Positions 32,263-43,692 of a stretch of DNA of 64,000 bases are shown here, one piece after another. Both the position numbers and the translations under genes were made by a program. Numbering within the stretch: position 1 is the first letter of the stretch; each line of letters starts with the position of its first letter. The stretch lies in assembly GCF_026212465.1 (NCBI RefSeq), contig NC_080058.1:5436001-5500000 (forward strand). The letters are read 5' to 3'. This stretch comes from Amaranthus tricolor (lineage: Eukaryota > Streptophyta > Magnoliopsida > Caryophyllales > Amaranthaceae). The notes below the pieces were generated by a model that made no database searches, was not told where the DNA came from, and worked only from the letters and a program-made list of their open reading frames with translations.

Positions 32263-35200
32263 TCACCAAAATCTGTCCTTATTAACACTAAGATATCCCG
32301 CCATAACTTTACCTCCGGTGTTTCTCATGCCATCGATCAAAAAACACCAAGTTGAACCCAACGCACCTATGAAGAAATCCGCCTCAGTAGCCATCAAGAA
32401 ATTGACTAAAGGATATTCCGTACTTGTTTTTCTTCCTAGGCTCGCCTCATAGGTTGCCATCGTAATATTATTGACCTGCCTTTTTACATTTGTGTAATAG
32501 AAGTTCCATCCAAACGGTGTGTAATGCTCGGTCAGGTTGATAACTTCTTGCATCTCGGTTGATAGCCAGATGCTTCGGAGATTTGGGAATTGTTTTCGTA
32601 TCTTATCAGCAAGGCGCATGTACTCGTTGAACTCAACGACCTTCATTTCGCAAGCTTTGTCTCCCATTCGTACGTGCATGCTTAGAATTGGTCTCGGTAT
32701 CCAGGGTTTGTGATTAGACCACACATATTTTTCTATTTCTGATGCAGGGTGGTCTGAATTTTCCTATCATAGAGCAAGTTAAACAAATTTAGCATTTAAG
32801 GAGTCACCAAACATAGAAAAAAGGAACACCGATCAAGGAACCATCTGAACTAATCACCCAAAAGCTTAAGCTGAATATTGAAACCCATAGATATGTTATA
32901 TACTCAATCACGCCGCCTCACATGAGATTCCTTTTGAGTTAGAAGTGTTGATGCAACATATGCGCTTCTTATGCTTGATGCTAAATATTCCATTTGAAAT
33001 AAAGGGTGGATGAGATTCGAACCTATGAGGCTATGAACCTGACGTTAGCTTATGATAACATGTCAAGGAACTAACTCAATCAATAGTTTAAGCTGATGGT
33101 GTTAGCCCAGAATATGCTATAGCGAACAACAATTACAAGGAGACGGCAGAAAAACAAAGGAGAAAACAAGATTTCCTGAAGATATTAACTAAACTCCTTA
33201 TTTTCTATATGCAAAACAAGATTTCAATGGTTTAAAAGTTGCATGTGTACCTTAAGCCATTCCTCCTTATAATTTGAGAGAACCATTTTGGCAGCTTCCT
33301 TCCCAAATGCAGCATGCCGGGCAGCATTCATTAGTTCGCATGTGTAGTCAGTCGGAAACCTCATCAAGTATCGTACACCCTGATCATCATTCTATCTCGT
33401 TATGCTAAATTAGCGTGTAAATAGAACAGCCAACAAAAACATTCCATTACTCTAATGCCATTAAATGGCTTCCCGGGGGGTTTGGGGGTCACATGTACGC
33501 AACCTTACCCGTGTTAATGATAACAAAGAGGTTGATTCCACTTGACCCTTGGTAGCAAACATCATCTACAACTTCACGTAAATCAGACAACCGTACCTGT
33601 GCTCGCCACCATCTTCGATCCATTTTCCGATGAAACCCTACAAAACTCCCATTAATCTCCGTTGTAGGTTGCAAATAACTCCAAGGAGTACCCCAGTTTC
33701 TGCAGTTATTCATTAGACCACAATGAGTAACTAATACTCTACTTAGAACAAGCACATTAAGCAAGGTGCAACGGATTACCTTGGAGTCCGACCGGCCCAA
33801 ATTTCTTTAGATGTGTAGTTCTCTTTCGCTTTTATAATACCCTCATCCCACGCTTCTTTTCGATGCACGAGTTCAAAAGCACGATCACGACATTCTTGGG
33901 ATGTTTCCGGAAGGAAGTAGCACGACCAATGTGCATGAGATGAGCCTATAAATTCCGCCAAAGGCGCACATTCCAGACCAAATCAATGTGAGAGATCATT
34001 GGTGACAAAACCTACACTTTATTCAGCTTAATCCAACACTAATCTACGACTCAACTTTTCGTGTCATTTTTTGCTCATAACATCAGAAATTCTCACATCA
34101 ACTCGGTATTAGGACTTATTACCTTTGCAGCCATTATGATCAGCACGGTTGTAGTAATTCGTTACAAGCACCCGCTTCTCAGTAATCGCAAGAGCGAGAA
34201 GTCCACACATTCCCGCAATTTGTGCACCTATACCAAAACCCGGTAGCCTTTCCCAATCAGCCACAAGAAATTTCACTCGAGGATCATGGCAGTTCAAAGG
34301 ATGCTGATGCAGCCATATATCACGCTGGACCTTCCTCGTCAAGGGATAATTTTCCTCATCCGATCCTGTAATCTACCGAAACAAATATACTTGAGACAAA
34401 TAATCAAAGTTCTTTACATCGAAACATGATTGTTGCACGTAAGTTTTGATATAGAGACGTACCCAAGGAGGGTAAGCACCTTCCAATATATCTTGATGTC
34501 GGAAATCACTCAATTGTAGGTCCTCCGAAACCTTCGAGTAGACGTCTAATGATCCTTTCCAAAGGGTCCAAGGGGGAAATGTTGCGTTACCAACGCGTTC
34601 ATCAAGTCGCTTGTTCGTTTTTGCTCTTAACTTGCAATTTTCCAAATGAGGGGCGTTTGGAACACTAGGCTGTTCGTTCGCTGATGGGTCTAGGGATTCA
34701 TTTAGTAAGGTACTCCAAGCTGAATATAGCAATGATACTTTTTCCTCATTACAACACCAATTTTCTCCACTTGGGTTTACTTCTTTCTCCATTGTTCTTA
34801 ATGTTATGGAGTTATTATCTCCATCTGTTTCATCATATACAAAGCAAATTAAAGCCTTGAAAGCTTTCTATTAATATAGAATTGTATAACATATAACACA
34901 CAAGATTGAGTTGATTCAGCACACATATAGAGACGAGTGTTCGGTACACCTTATACTAGCGTCCCTAGGCATCAAAATAAGTTTAGGAATACATAGACAT
35001 CGAAATTGACATAAAACAAAATTATGATTCTTCATTCCTACTACAAGTGGTATTCATGTCATCACCTCGTTTGAATTAACTATCGTCTAGCAGAATTTAC
35101 GAGAATCAGATGTATGCAACCTAACCCTTTGAATGACAAAGTCTTGTTTTATCAAACAGTTTACTTTTACCATGAGTCTGGGAACAAATAAAACAAACAC

Positions 35201-35906
35201 CAAACCAAAGAGGATAAAATCAGCATGATACAAAATTATACTTCTTCATCATCCTCCCATAACCCTAATGTCAAGTACTAGTTCTCATCTACCCGGGTTT
35301 TAGAAGGATTGAATATACGCAACTTTACTTATTTCTGATTGACCTTAATGGCAAACATACATAAAAAAAAACACTATTCATAATTTCATATAATAATACC
35401 CGATCAACATATTATTTCACATAAAAAAAAAGATAAATTCAGAAACACAATTTCTTATATAAGACAGTCTCATTGTAAAATACACCTCATGATTTCATAT
35501 ATTATACCCAATCAACATATCATTTCATTAGAGAAAAAGATACACAAATTCTTCTCATATATGGGTTAAAATAGCCGGTATCACAATAGCATAGACATCT
35601 TATTTTGAGATCGTCTTTCATCTCACCGATTGTCTCTCACAAAAATAGTTCATTCAGAAAATAAAACTTACAAGTAATGAGAGAATCAGAATTCCATGGT
35701 AAAATCCCAGCTGAAATATGATGAAATTGAATCCCATTGAATTGAAAATGACCAAAAGAAGTAAGAGAAGCCATGAATAAAGAAGTTAGACAAACTCCAC
35801 ACAAAAAACCCACCACACATATTTGACATGGAAATGAACTGCTCATTGCCAAAGCCTTCTGTGATAATACCCTCTCTAAACCCTTTTGATTATCTTCTGC
35901 TTCCAT
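32263..35906 (-). CDS. Golgi fucosyltransferase-like protein (GT23/NodZ-like O-fucosyltransferase family)
   Basis: Seven coding exons in transcript order: 35906-35672, 34824-34463, 34372-34123, 33945-33780, 33699-33504, 33379-33251, 32763-32263. Phases agree at all six junctions, and the product is 612 aa. Residues about 27-49 form one hydrophobic segment after a short cytoplasmic tail, giving a type II Golgi membrane topology. The lumenal part includes VADWERLPGFGIGAQIAGM, a Cys-containing stretch, and HVRMGDKACEM at 476-486. That last motif corresponds to the GDP-fucose-binding HxRxxD/K motif of alpha-1,6-fucosyltransferases and NodZ. Near the end, NFLMATEADFFIGALGSTWC is also typical. The acceptor sugar or protein is not knowable from sequence. 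The donor of exon 5 (AAG|GTTGCG) is weak and lies in a SINE-like sequence. Introns hold repeats at 32836-33122 and 35010-35365. Confidence 0.9.
32836..33122. repeat. intronic repeat with direct terminal copies
   Basis: ATCAAGGAACCATCTGAACT followed by AAGCTTAAGCTGAATATTG at 32836-32908 recurs in direct orientation as GTCAAGGAACTAACTCAATC and AGTTTAAGCTGATGGTGTTA at 33061-33122. Between them is GATGCTAAATATTCCATTTG, which recurs at about 44120-44160. This looks like a small retroelement or LTR pair inside intron 6 of the fucosyltransferase gene. Confidence 0.5.
33440..33560. repeat. SINE-like sequence overlapping exon 5 and its splice donor
   Basis: The block CCCGGGGGGTTTGGGGGTC, CATGTACGCAACCTTACCC, AACAAAGAGGTTGATTCC and GACCCTTGGTAGCAAAC is shared, with divergence and an internal deletion, with 35288-35362 (CCCGGGTTTTAGAAGGATTG, ATATACGCAACTTTAC, GATTGACCTTAATGGCAAAC). 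Weaker copies occur at 35090-35150, 60170-60215 and 60335-60380. In this copy the left part is intron and the right part is coding exon. Confidence 0.5.
35010..35365. repeat. duplicated SINE-like block in intron 1
   Basis: ACAAAATTATGATTCTTCAT (35017) and ACAAAATTATACTTCTTCAT (35229) begin two tandem units about 210 bases apart. Each is followed by a TGTATGCAACCTAACCC or ATATACGCAACTTTAC word. This suggests a tandem duplication of one short element. Confidence 0.55.
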
Positions 35907-37000
35907 TTTTTTTCCAATTTTTTTTTCAAATTTTTTACTTCAATTTTTTTTTGTATTTACTATTTGATTAAAAAAATGGGTTTAAAATAAAATTCCTTAA
36001 AAAAAATACCCACTAGCCTTTTCAATTTCCATCAGAATATCAACCAACTTTTCAACCACTTATCACAAGAAATTGCTTCTTCCACCATATGTTTCTGTGA
36101 ACATCATAACATAAAACCCATTTCAGAATTATAATAAATTATGCAAATATTGATTATTACAACTACTAATTATTAAAATAAGTCATGGACTGATAATGAC
36201 TATTTGTACTTTTATCATAATTTTTCTTTTTTCCATAAGAAAAGTTATTTTCCCCACTTATTTTTTTTTTCCAAAAATTGATTAATTTTGAAAGATTATT
36301 AGAAATAATAACAAAAATAGAAAAACAGGGTAGGAAAGAGTTAATTATATTCATGCATCATTAATGGAAGTTTGTTGGAGATTGATTGCATGAACTTGAA
36401 CTCAAGGGAAACAATGTTTACCAAAATATAGAATTATAGAAAATAAATAAATAAATATTTAAATTGAGATAATTGATAATTCTCAACTGGAAATTCAAGT
36501 ATTTTTCAAGATTTAAAAAATAAAAACAGGTAAAAACAGGGATTAAAAACTACCATGATCACATTTAACCAACAATTATGGAAGAAGTACCAAAAAAACA
36601 ATTATGGCAGAAATATTTGAAACTTGATGAAAATTGTTTGAATACAAAATTTAAGAAATTAAATAAGGAGAAAAACCCTATTAAATTCTACAATTTGATT
36701 GAATTTTAGGAAGAAGTTGATAGAAATAACATCAAGAACAACAAATTTATGAAATTATAATTACCCAAAAGAATTTTTTTTAGGAGAAAGAACAAAATGT
36801 GTACTGAATGGAAAACATGTATGTTATAGAAAAAAACAGAGATAATCTGTAAAAGGGGGAGTGAAGAAGAAGCAGAGAGACACTTGTAGAAACAAACAAA
36901 TATGAAGAAAAACTACTTTTGTGTCATCAAATGAAATTTAAATACCACTAAACAAGAAAAGAATCTAAATTAAGTTATAAAATAGTCTTAAACAAAAAAG
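35907..37000 (-). promoter_or_regulatory. upstream region of the fucosyltransferase gene
   Basis: AT-rich. On the minus strand a pyrimidine-rich patch at about 36895-36840 (TGTCTCTCTGCTTCTTCTTC) could mark the transcription start, with a 5'UTR intron between it and the start codon at 35906. This is inference only; no TATA box is obvious. Confidence 0.3.
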
Positions 37001-37014
37001 TTTCATTATCTCTG

Positions 37015-37505
37015 TCTGAAAAATGGTTAGATAATGACACACTATATCTTTATAATCTAACGTAAGAGCCTTGGCTCATGAATGACCAATTCATTATCAT
37101 CATATTTTATATATTTCGATTGTTAAAGTTATAATCAGTGTAATAATAATATAATTCGCTAGCTAATTTGCTATTTTAATTTGTGATTCGCTCAAATTTG
37201 TCCAAAAATAGCCTAAAATCGACCATAATTCGCTTTTTTCGATTCGCTATTCGCATGGAGATAAGCGAATCATGTGACAGTTATAATCAGGGTCTAAGAA
37301 CGATTAGATGATGAGACTATACATATATCAAAGCATGTTGAATTAGTAAGAGTCTCAGCTTGAGAATGACCATTCATTAACATTATAATGTACCCTATAT
37401 TTCGATCATAAAAGTTATGATTAGGGTCAGAAGATGGTTGAACGACAACAAACTACACTATTATTAATGTTGAAGCAGTGAGAATCCCAACTCGAGAATG
37501 ACCGA
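37015..37505 (-). repeat. tandem degenerate copies of an RTE-tail-like repeat
   Basis: Three degenerate units contain GTTATAATCAGGGTCTAAG-like words, then GATGATGACAAACTA-like words, then CAACTCGAGAATGACC-like words. They start near 37015, 37285 and 37430. The words match the minus-strand form of the LINE/SINE tail seen at 45527-45640. Confidence 0.5.
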
Positions 37506-38740
37506 TAAAGAAAAACAAATTATGTAATTTATGCAATTTTGTTATTGAAAGAAGAATCAGAATCTAGAAAAAGAATGCAAGGGAGGAGGATTGTTGAAGG
37601 ATATGATGTCAGAGGAGGATATTTATTGATGAGGGTAACAAAAAGGTTTTGAATTTTGTTGATCTTTCCAAACATTCTTCACTTTCTTGATTTTTTATTT
37701 TGGGTTTTATAAAATCTTTTCACTATTTTTTTTATGCTTCTTGTTTTAGTTTTTGGGTTCTGCCTTTGAACTTTAGCTTACTTTATAATTAATAATAATA
37801 ATATAAACGAATAAGCTAAACATTATTTAAAGGGGTGAAAATTAAAAATTAGAGTATATATATTTAATTTTTAAGGTACATATTTTGGTGGTATATAATG
37901 AGTGTGGATGATCACAAATCTTCCTTAATTCTAATATCAAATATTGTATTTAAAATAAAGGATAAAGTGGAATTTAAATGATATGTAATTTTTATGAGAT
38001 AAAAAATAATACTACAAATTTTTTTTTGGAATTGTTAATTTACTAATGAAAATCATGCATATGGTGTCAAGTTTGGTTCACAAAAAATAATTATTTATTT
38101 ATTTTTCTTTTTAGATTCTAATTTGTGACTTTTTTGATTTGACAATAACTTGTTTGTTTTATTCCTTTCATGTTATTAAATTTCAAATTACTTGCCATTT
38201 TAGTGAAAAAATGTAGCTAATAAGCTAATCATATTGAATTAATACTCAATTCAACACTCAACTATATGTTAGAATTTAATTGTGTCTCACTTAAAACATC
38301 TATCGTCTTTTTATGAAAAGTTTTAATGTCTTTTTCTAGCATTACTTTTCCCTCAACCCTCAATAACTTTTCTTTATTTTTTCAATCAATTTATAAATAA
38401 ATTATTAAACATTCTCGTGGTTTGCTTAAATTATTATATTTTTCTTTTTTATTAAGAGTAATTAGAAATTAAATTTAGCAATTTAATGATTAATGGTTTT
38501 AAAATGTCATGTAATTTATGTTCTATTTTGTTGATACATGTGCATAAGTTGAGCAATATAGTGTACACCAAACAGTATTTTTCAGAAATAGAGATTAACC
38601 CACAAGATATCTGCATAAAATGAACAACTCAATGATTTGTTTGGATCAGCCAATAATGGAGTTGTGGAATGATTTGATTCAGAAAAATAGAATTCAAGAG
38701 AGATTTCTGATTTTTGAATTATATTTTCATTCTTTACTCT
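37506..38740. other. AT-rich intergenic
   Basis: No gene. Sequence just left of 38741 may be the edge of the copia remnant, but no LTR was recognised. Confidence 0.45.
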
Positions 38741-40278
38741 TTAAAACTTCATCACATTACGAGGAATATTGTCTAAACAAACTGCAGCATGGAAAGAAAC
38801 AGCCTTCTTTGATAATTTACTCTCTACAATATTACTAATAGGATACTTAGATTTTCTAGATTCAAACTCTGGATCAAATCTCCTTGGCAGAATTCCTCTT
38901 GTACTTCTAGGATGTAATACGTATTAGTTGGAATTATATTAGAAGTTTGATTAATACTTTCCTCGTTCCTACTAACTTCTTCAAGAGAAGGAGTACCAAC
39001 ATTCTCATTAGTCACAGGTGATGATAAAGTAGGTGCTTAAATAGAAGGAGTATCAACATTCTCATTAGTCTCAAGTGAAGATAAAGTAGGTGCTTAAATA
39101 GAAGGAGTACCAACATTCTCACTAGGCGCGGATAATATGGGTGGATTCTCACTAGGCGCAGATAATGTGACACGAGTTGAATCTTTAGGCATAGTAACAG
39201 GAATCTGAAGATTAATCGGAAGATTAAGTAGTGTGTCTTGATTAGTGTCTCGATTATTAGTAATAGAAGACGAATTCTGATTTTCTTGTGCCTCTTGTGT
39301 CATTTCTGAACATGTTAACCAATTAAGATCTCTACATGTACTCTCCCCCTGAGATGTTAGTTGGGTATAATAAAAATAATCTTCAAAAAAATCACAATCC
39401 ATTGTAGTATACGTTTTGTCATGAATTCGATCAAAACATCTATAACCCTTTTGATGAACGCCATATCCAACAAACACACACTTAACTGCTCTAAGTTGCA
39501 ATTTATTTCTATCTCCTTTCTTAAGTTGAACATAAACAACACAACCAAATATCCGTGGAGGAAGATTATGGGAAGGCGGTATAGTTGTAAAAGAATTTAA
39601 GGTCTAAAGAGGTGTCTTAAAGTCTAATTTTTTTGTAGGGAGACGATTCGTTAAATAATTTGATGTCGCAACGGCTTCAGACCAAAAATACGCAGGGACA
39701 TGGGATTCGAACATCAAGGCTCTTGCCATTTCAAGAAGAGTACGATTTTTCCTCTCGGCAACTCTATTTTGTTGTGGGGTGCCAGAACACGATGTTTGAT
39801 GAATAAGACCATTAGAAGTTATAAACTCTTTCATATCAAGTTTCATATATTCCCCTCCGTTATCAGATCGTAGAATATAAATTTGTTTGTTAAACTATGT
39901 CTGAATCATCTTGTAGAACTTTACAAAAATATTAAACACCTTAGATTTTCGTTTTAGAAAATATACCCAACTCATACGTGTATAGTCATCAATGAACGAC
40001 ACAAAGTAAGAAAATTCATTTATAGTAGCATTCGGCACTGGGCTCCAAACATCAGAATGTATCAACATAAATGGCTTATCGAAATGAGATGAACTATATG
40101 TATAAGTATGTCTATGACTTTTAACAAGCAAACACGATTCACAATCTAACGAGAAATTTTTAAAACTAATAGAAGGAAAAAGACGTTTCAAATATCCTAA
40201 AGAGGGTTGACCCAAACGCTTATGCCACATGTGAATGAGAGTTGGAAAATACTTCACATGTGAGACAAGATCCCACAT
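38741..40278 (-). pseudogene. Ty1/copia polyprotein remnant (pre-integrase, integrase core, linker)
   Basis: Reading minus from 40278, the frame gives a GAG-pre-integrase segment (HMWHKRLGQPSLGYLKRLFP, then CESCLLVKSH). The integrase core follows (IHSDVWSPV; SFIDDYTRMSWVYFLKRKSK; GTPQQNRVAERKNRTLLEMA), then the linker (RIFGCVVYVQLKKGDRNKLQ; RCFDRIHDKTYTTMDCDFFE). TAG stops at 39897-39895 and 39606-39604 interrupt a frame that otherwise stays open to about 39080. TAA stops follow in the 57-base repeats. One frameshift near 38925 precedes RSTRGILPRRFDPEFESRKS and NIPRNVMKF, which ends at 38741. Reverse transcriptase, RNase H, gag and the LTRs are absent. Decay by in-frame stops with few frameshifts suggests point mutation rather than indels. 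Confidence 0.9.
38987..39118 (-). repeat. 57-base tandem repeat in the copia linker
   Basis: Two full units (from 38987 and 39044) and a partial third (from 39101) share GAAGGAGTACCAACATTCTC and AAAGTAGGTGCTTAAATA. Each unit encodes 19 residues. Both full junctions carry the same in-frame TAA on the minus strand. A second, shorter duplication of CTCACTAGGCGC(A/G)GATAAT lies at 39118-39170. Confidence 0.9.
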
Positions 40279-40416
40279 CGATAAAATAGTGGGTTGTTGA
40301 CTTGCATATATATTGGGTGAGCTTGATGTAGGATCACCTACATCTAATTCTCATGAGCTAGCTAAGATCAATACAATGATACATCAAACGAAAGACGCTC
40401 AAATTCAAAGTCCAAA

Positions 40417-41308
40417 TGTCACGCCTTTTAATTTCGTAGTCATAAACTAAGCCTTCATTAATTTGAGTCTTTTATTTCATTTCAAATATTTGAGTCCTTT
40501 AGAAATGATTAAGCCAGGTTTAGGATCAAGCTTAATCATGTCTCATGTTTAGTTAGTTGAATTGTAATTTTCTTTTAAGTCTAGTATTTATTTTTGGCTC
40601 AAATGGGTTCGAAATTTACAAAGCGTGTGAAGCAAGAATCGAAGCAAAACATTCAGCCATAAAATCAACAAAATGGCTGAAAATCATCAAAAATATATGA
40701 AGATTATTGAAGGACATTTGCAAATCAATTCAAATCAAGCCAAGCACTTTATTTCCAAATATCCTCTAGATTTCAAAATATAGCTGTTAGAAACTTGATT
40801 TTATCCACCAGATTTTAAAATATAGCTGTTGGGAGCTTACTTTTGTGTAATATTCAGATGTTTTTTGCAAGTTGTAATCTTTGGTAGCTGAATTCTTTAG
40901 TATAAATAGGATACTTGCTCTCTTGTAATTCACTCACTCCCATTATATCTTAATACAAACAACCTTTGAGCATTTCTTGTTCTTTCATTGCAATTTAATT
41001 TTAACTTGGAGTAGTTGAAAGTAAGTTGAAGTTCTTTTGCTTTTCATTCTTTTGGCTAAAGCATGAATGTGTTCTTAGGAGCCCATAGCTTTAATTTCGT
41101 GGTGAATTCTGTATCGAAATTAAACCTTTGGTCCAGCCATTTTTAAGTTGTTCAATCAACATATCTTTCTTAAATTTCCTTGTTTCAAACCACAAAAATC
41201 ACAAAACAATTCCATTACAATAGAAACTAATCAGCCTTATTTATTGAATTCGAAACTTCAAAATACAAACGTGTGTTTATAGTTTGGTTCTTGTTTAATA
41301 CATAGCCA
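40417..41308 (+). mobile_element. LTR with adjoining primer-binding-site-like sequence
   Basis: The probable start is TGTCACGCC. A TATA box (AGTATAAATAGGATAC at 40899) and a U5-like region follow. At 41311-41322 the sequence CTATATCAGAGC keeps nine of the twelve bases of the initiator-Met tRNA primer-binding site TGGTATCAGAGC, so this reads as a 5' LTR on the plus strand. No internal coding region follows: the element is cut off at about 41325 by another repeat. It is in the opposite orientation to the copia remnant on its left, so the two are separate insertions. Confidence 0.5.
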
Positions 41309-41324
41309 ACCTATATCAGAGCTA

Positions 41325-41425
41325 CTCCTCCTACAATCATATGGTTTTGGGAAATAATGAACCTTACCGAGTGTATATGCAAGTCCACGCTCTTGTGTAA
41401 TTCTCTACTCCATATACAGTTTCTC
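41325..41425. repeat. dispersed repeat fragment
   Basis: ATCATATGGTTTTGGGAAAT and GTATATGCAAGTCCACGCTC correspond to ACCATATGATTTTGGAAAAG and GTATGCAAGTCAACGCTC at 61240-61300. A related left part (ATACTTCACATGTGAG) lies at 40250 and 60898. Confidence 0.55.
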
Positions 41426-41831
41426 ATACACTCAAATGCGCCAAAATGTAATTCCTTCATGTTTGTATTGAGCTTTCAAGCCCTTCTATCATTTACACAT
41501 ATTATGAAATACAATAGTCTAGAAAGGTGGATGTCGTGTAGCCTATAATTCGGTGAACCACCTTAAATCTTTATTTTTAATTGCATTATTTCGCGCTTAC
41601 TCGCCTTATTACTTGCAAAAATATAGTTTTGTTGCATTAGTTCATCTTTAAGCTACAATTCCAACCTCTCTTCGACACCTTTGGCTACCACTATTGCTCC
41701 CGTTAGGTCTTCCTAACAAACTTTTTATAATTTTTAGAAACGCATAATAAAATTCATTTAACTTTTGAATTTGCAGTTGGAGTCTATGAAAAAATGTATA
41801 AAAAGAATAAAAGAGAACATAAGAAGTGTAT
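41426..41831. other. intergenic
   Basis: No gene or bounded repeat recognised. Confidence 0.45.
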
Positions 41832-42036
41832 TTAGAGGTTGTTTGGTTGAATGTTATTTTCCATGGGAGTCATATGTAGGAATTCATCTTAATTGCATAA
41901 TTTTGTGTCAATCATAATTTTTTAGAGTCAACCAAACAGTATTATAGTTCACTTTCTAAGAAATTTAGCAAGAGAATTAACTTTGTGTGAATTATGAATT
42001 TCTATGAAAATTTAATTTTAATAGTAACCAAACGAT
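41832..42036. mobile_element. short hAT-like MITE
   Basis: The left end AGAGGTTGTTTGGTTGAATG and the right end TTAATAGTAACCAAACGATC are imperfectly inverted. Size and ends match the element at 7977-8185. A partial third copy starts near 42390 (AGTGGTCGTTTGGTTGTC). Confidence 0.55.
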
Positions 42037-43447
42037 CTTTTAGAATTCATTTGTTTAACTAACTAATTAAAAATCATAAGAATTTAAAATCACATCATAT
42101 AGGAGTTCACTTACCCATTACCATACCACCCATTGTTATTTGCAATTAATAGGAAAGGCAAATTCATATTGTCAAACAAAGGAAATAAAATCTCATAAGT
42201 TGTAACTAATGAATAATTAAATTTAATATTCATATTTATTCTTTAATTCTTTTTAATATTTAGAATCAATACTTGTCACTAATAATTTATTAATAAAGAT
42301 TGTATGTTTGAAATTTATTTCATTTTAGTTACAAAATTTGTAAAAAAAAAATATACAGCATGATAAACTTGTGTTTAGTTCGTAAAAAGTTTAAGTGGTC
42401 GTTTGGTTGTCAAAAATTAAATGGTCATATAATTATTGTGGGAATTCCCAATTCATAATGGAAATTGCTTTTCTTGCTTAAATTTAATTAATTGTACTAG
42501 ATTGTTTGATTGACAATGAAAATTTTTAATTTACGCAAAATTTGTAATTAATTAAAAAACATGATTATTAAATTTAAATTTCTACGTTTAAAAGAAGTTT
42601 TATTTTCTTCAAATTATTATTTGTCAAACTTTAATTTATTAGGTTTTTTTTTTTTAAAAAAAAAACTTTAATTTATTAATTATTTTTGTTTTACTATACC
42701 CCTAAATTGTATAATCCCACTTTGGCCTTATGAATTAAGTTTCTAATGATTTGTTAAGAATTAATTAAAGCACGTAATCCTACTAGATTACGCAATACAA
42801 CATTTTGTTGATGTTATTACTTTAATTGCTAAATACGTAAAGTTGAGAAATTTGAACAAATAAGAAGAGGAAGAGTAACACAAATGAAAGCCTAAAGTCT
42901 AAATATGATTGTATACATGCAATTATTATATTTGTTGTCTTTCAACATTAGCATAATCTTTAATTTGTCTACTAATCCATGTCTCCTAATATTTGCTGCA
43001 ATGATAAAATTTGAGTAAATTTAAAATATATTTCTTTGATTTCGTTATACTTGTAATATTTTTCTTATTTAATTATTTCAAATTGCTCCTACATTACTAT
43101 TATAGCAAAAATTACTACGTAAATATCTATTTCACCATTACCTTTTCATGTCGTATATTTATTAACTTCTATGCCTATCTTTTTAAGGGTTATAATAGTC
43201 TTTTTATCACAAATATATCTACTTTTTTTAGTTCTTTTGCAAATTCCTTGTGTAGCGAGTAAAACAGAACGTAGAGAGTCGATAAAATTGAATAAAAGAA
43301 ATGTAATTTATGAAAAAGTAAAACAAATATATAAATGAGATTAAAAGATAATTCAAATGCATAGATACACTTAAACATAAACCATAATTCATAGACCAAA
43401 TATTAAAATGTAACAAATCCTATAATATAACTTAAATAAAAAATATA
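42037..43447. other. AT-rich intergenic
   Basis: Contains the partial MITE near 42390-42560. Otherwise no gene recognised. Confidence 0.45.
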
Positions 43448-43692
43448 TTCCCTCCGTTTTTTTTGTTCTTTCTGTTTACTTTTTGCACAAATGTCAAAGC
43501 AAATTTTAAATCTCAATATTTTTAAATACACATAATAAAAAATACAAAATAAAAAAGTATACATTAAGACAAATTTAACGAAATCTCACAAAAATATATT
43601 TTATCTTATAAATATGTGTCAAAAACATTAATCAAATTTTTTTTCTTAAAGTAAAATATTATAAATAGAAAAAACATTAAAAAACGATAGAT
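43448..43692. mobile_element. decayed Stowaway MITE
   Basis: The left end TTCCCTCCGTTTTTTTTG and internal word GTTTACTTTTTGCACA match the copy at 46091-46347 throughout. The right end is eroded to AAAAAACGATAGATTAA. Confidence 0.65.

Noticed and set aside
38620..38838. 72-residue plus-strand frame
   Set aside because: Part of it is antisense to the copia linker reading; the rest is AT-rich with no motif.
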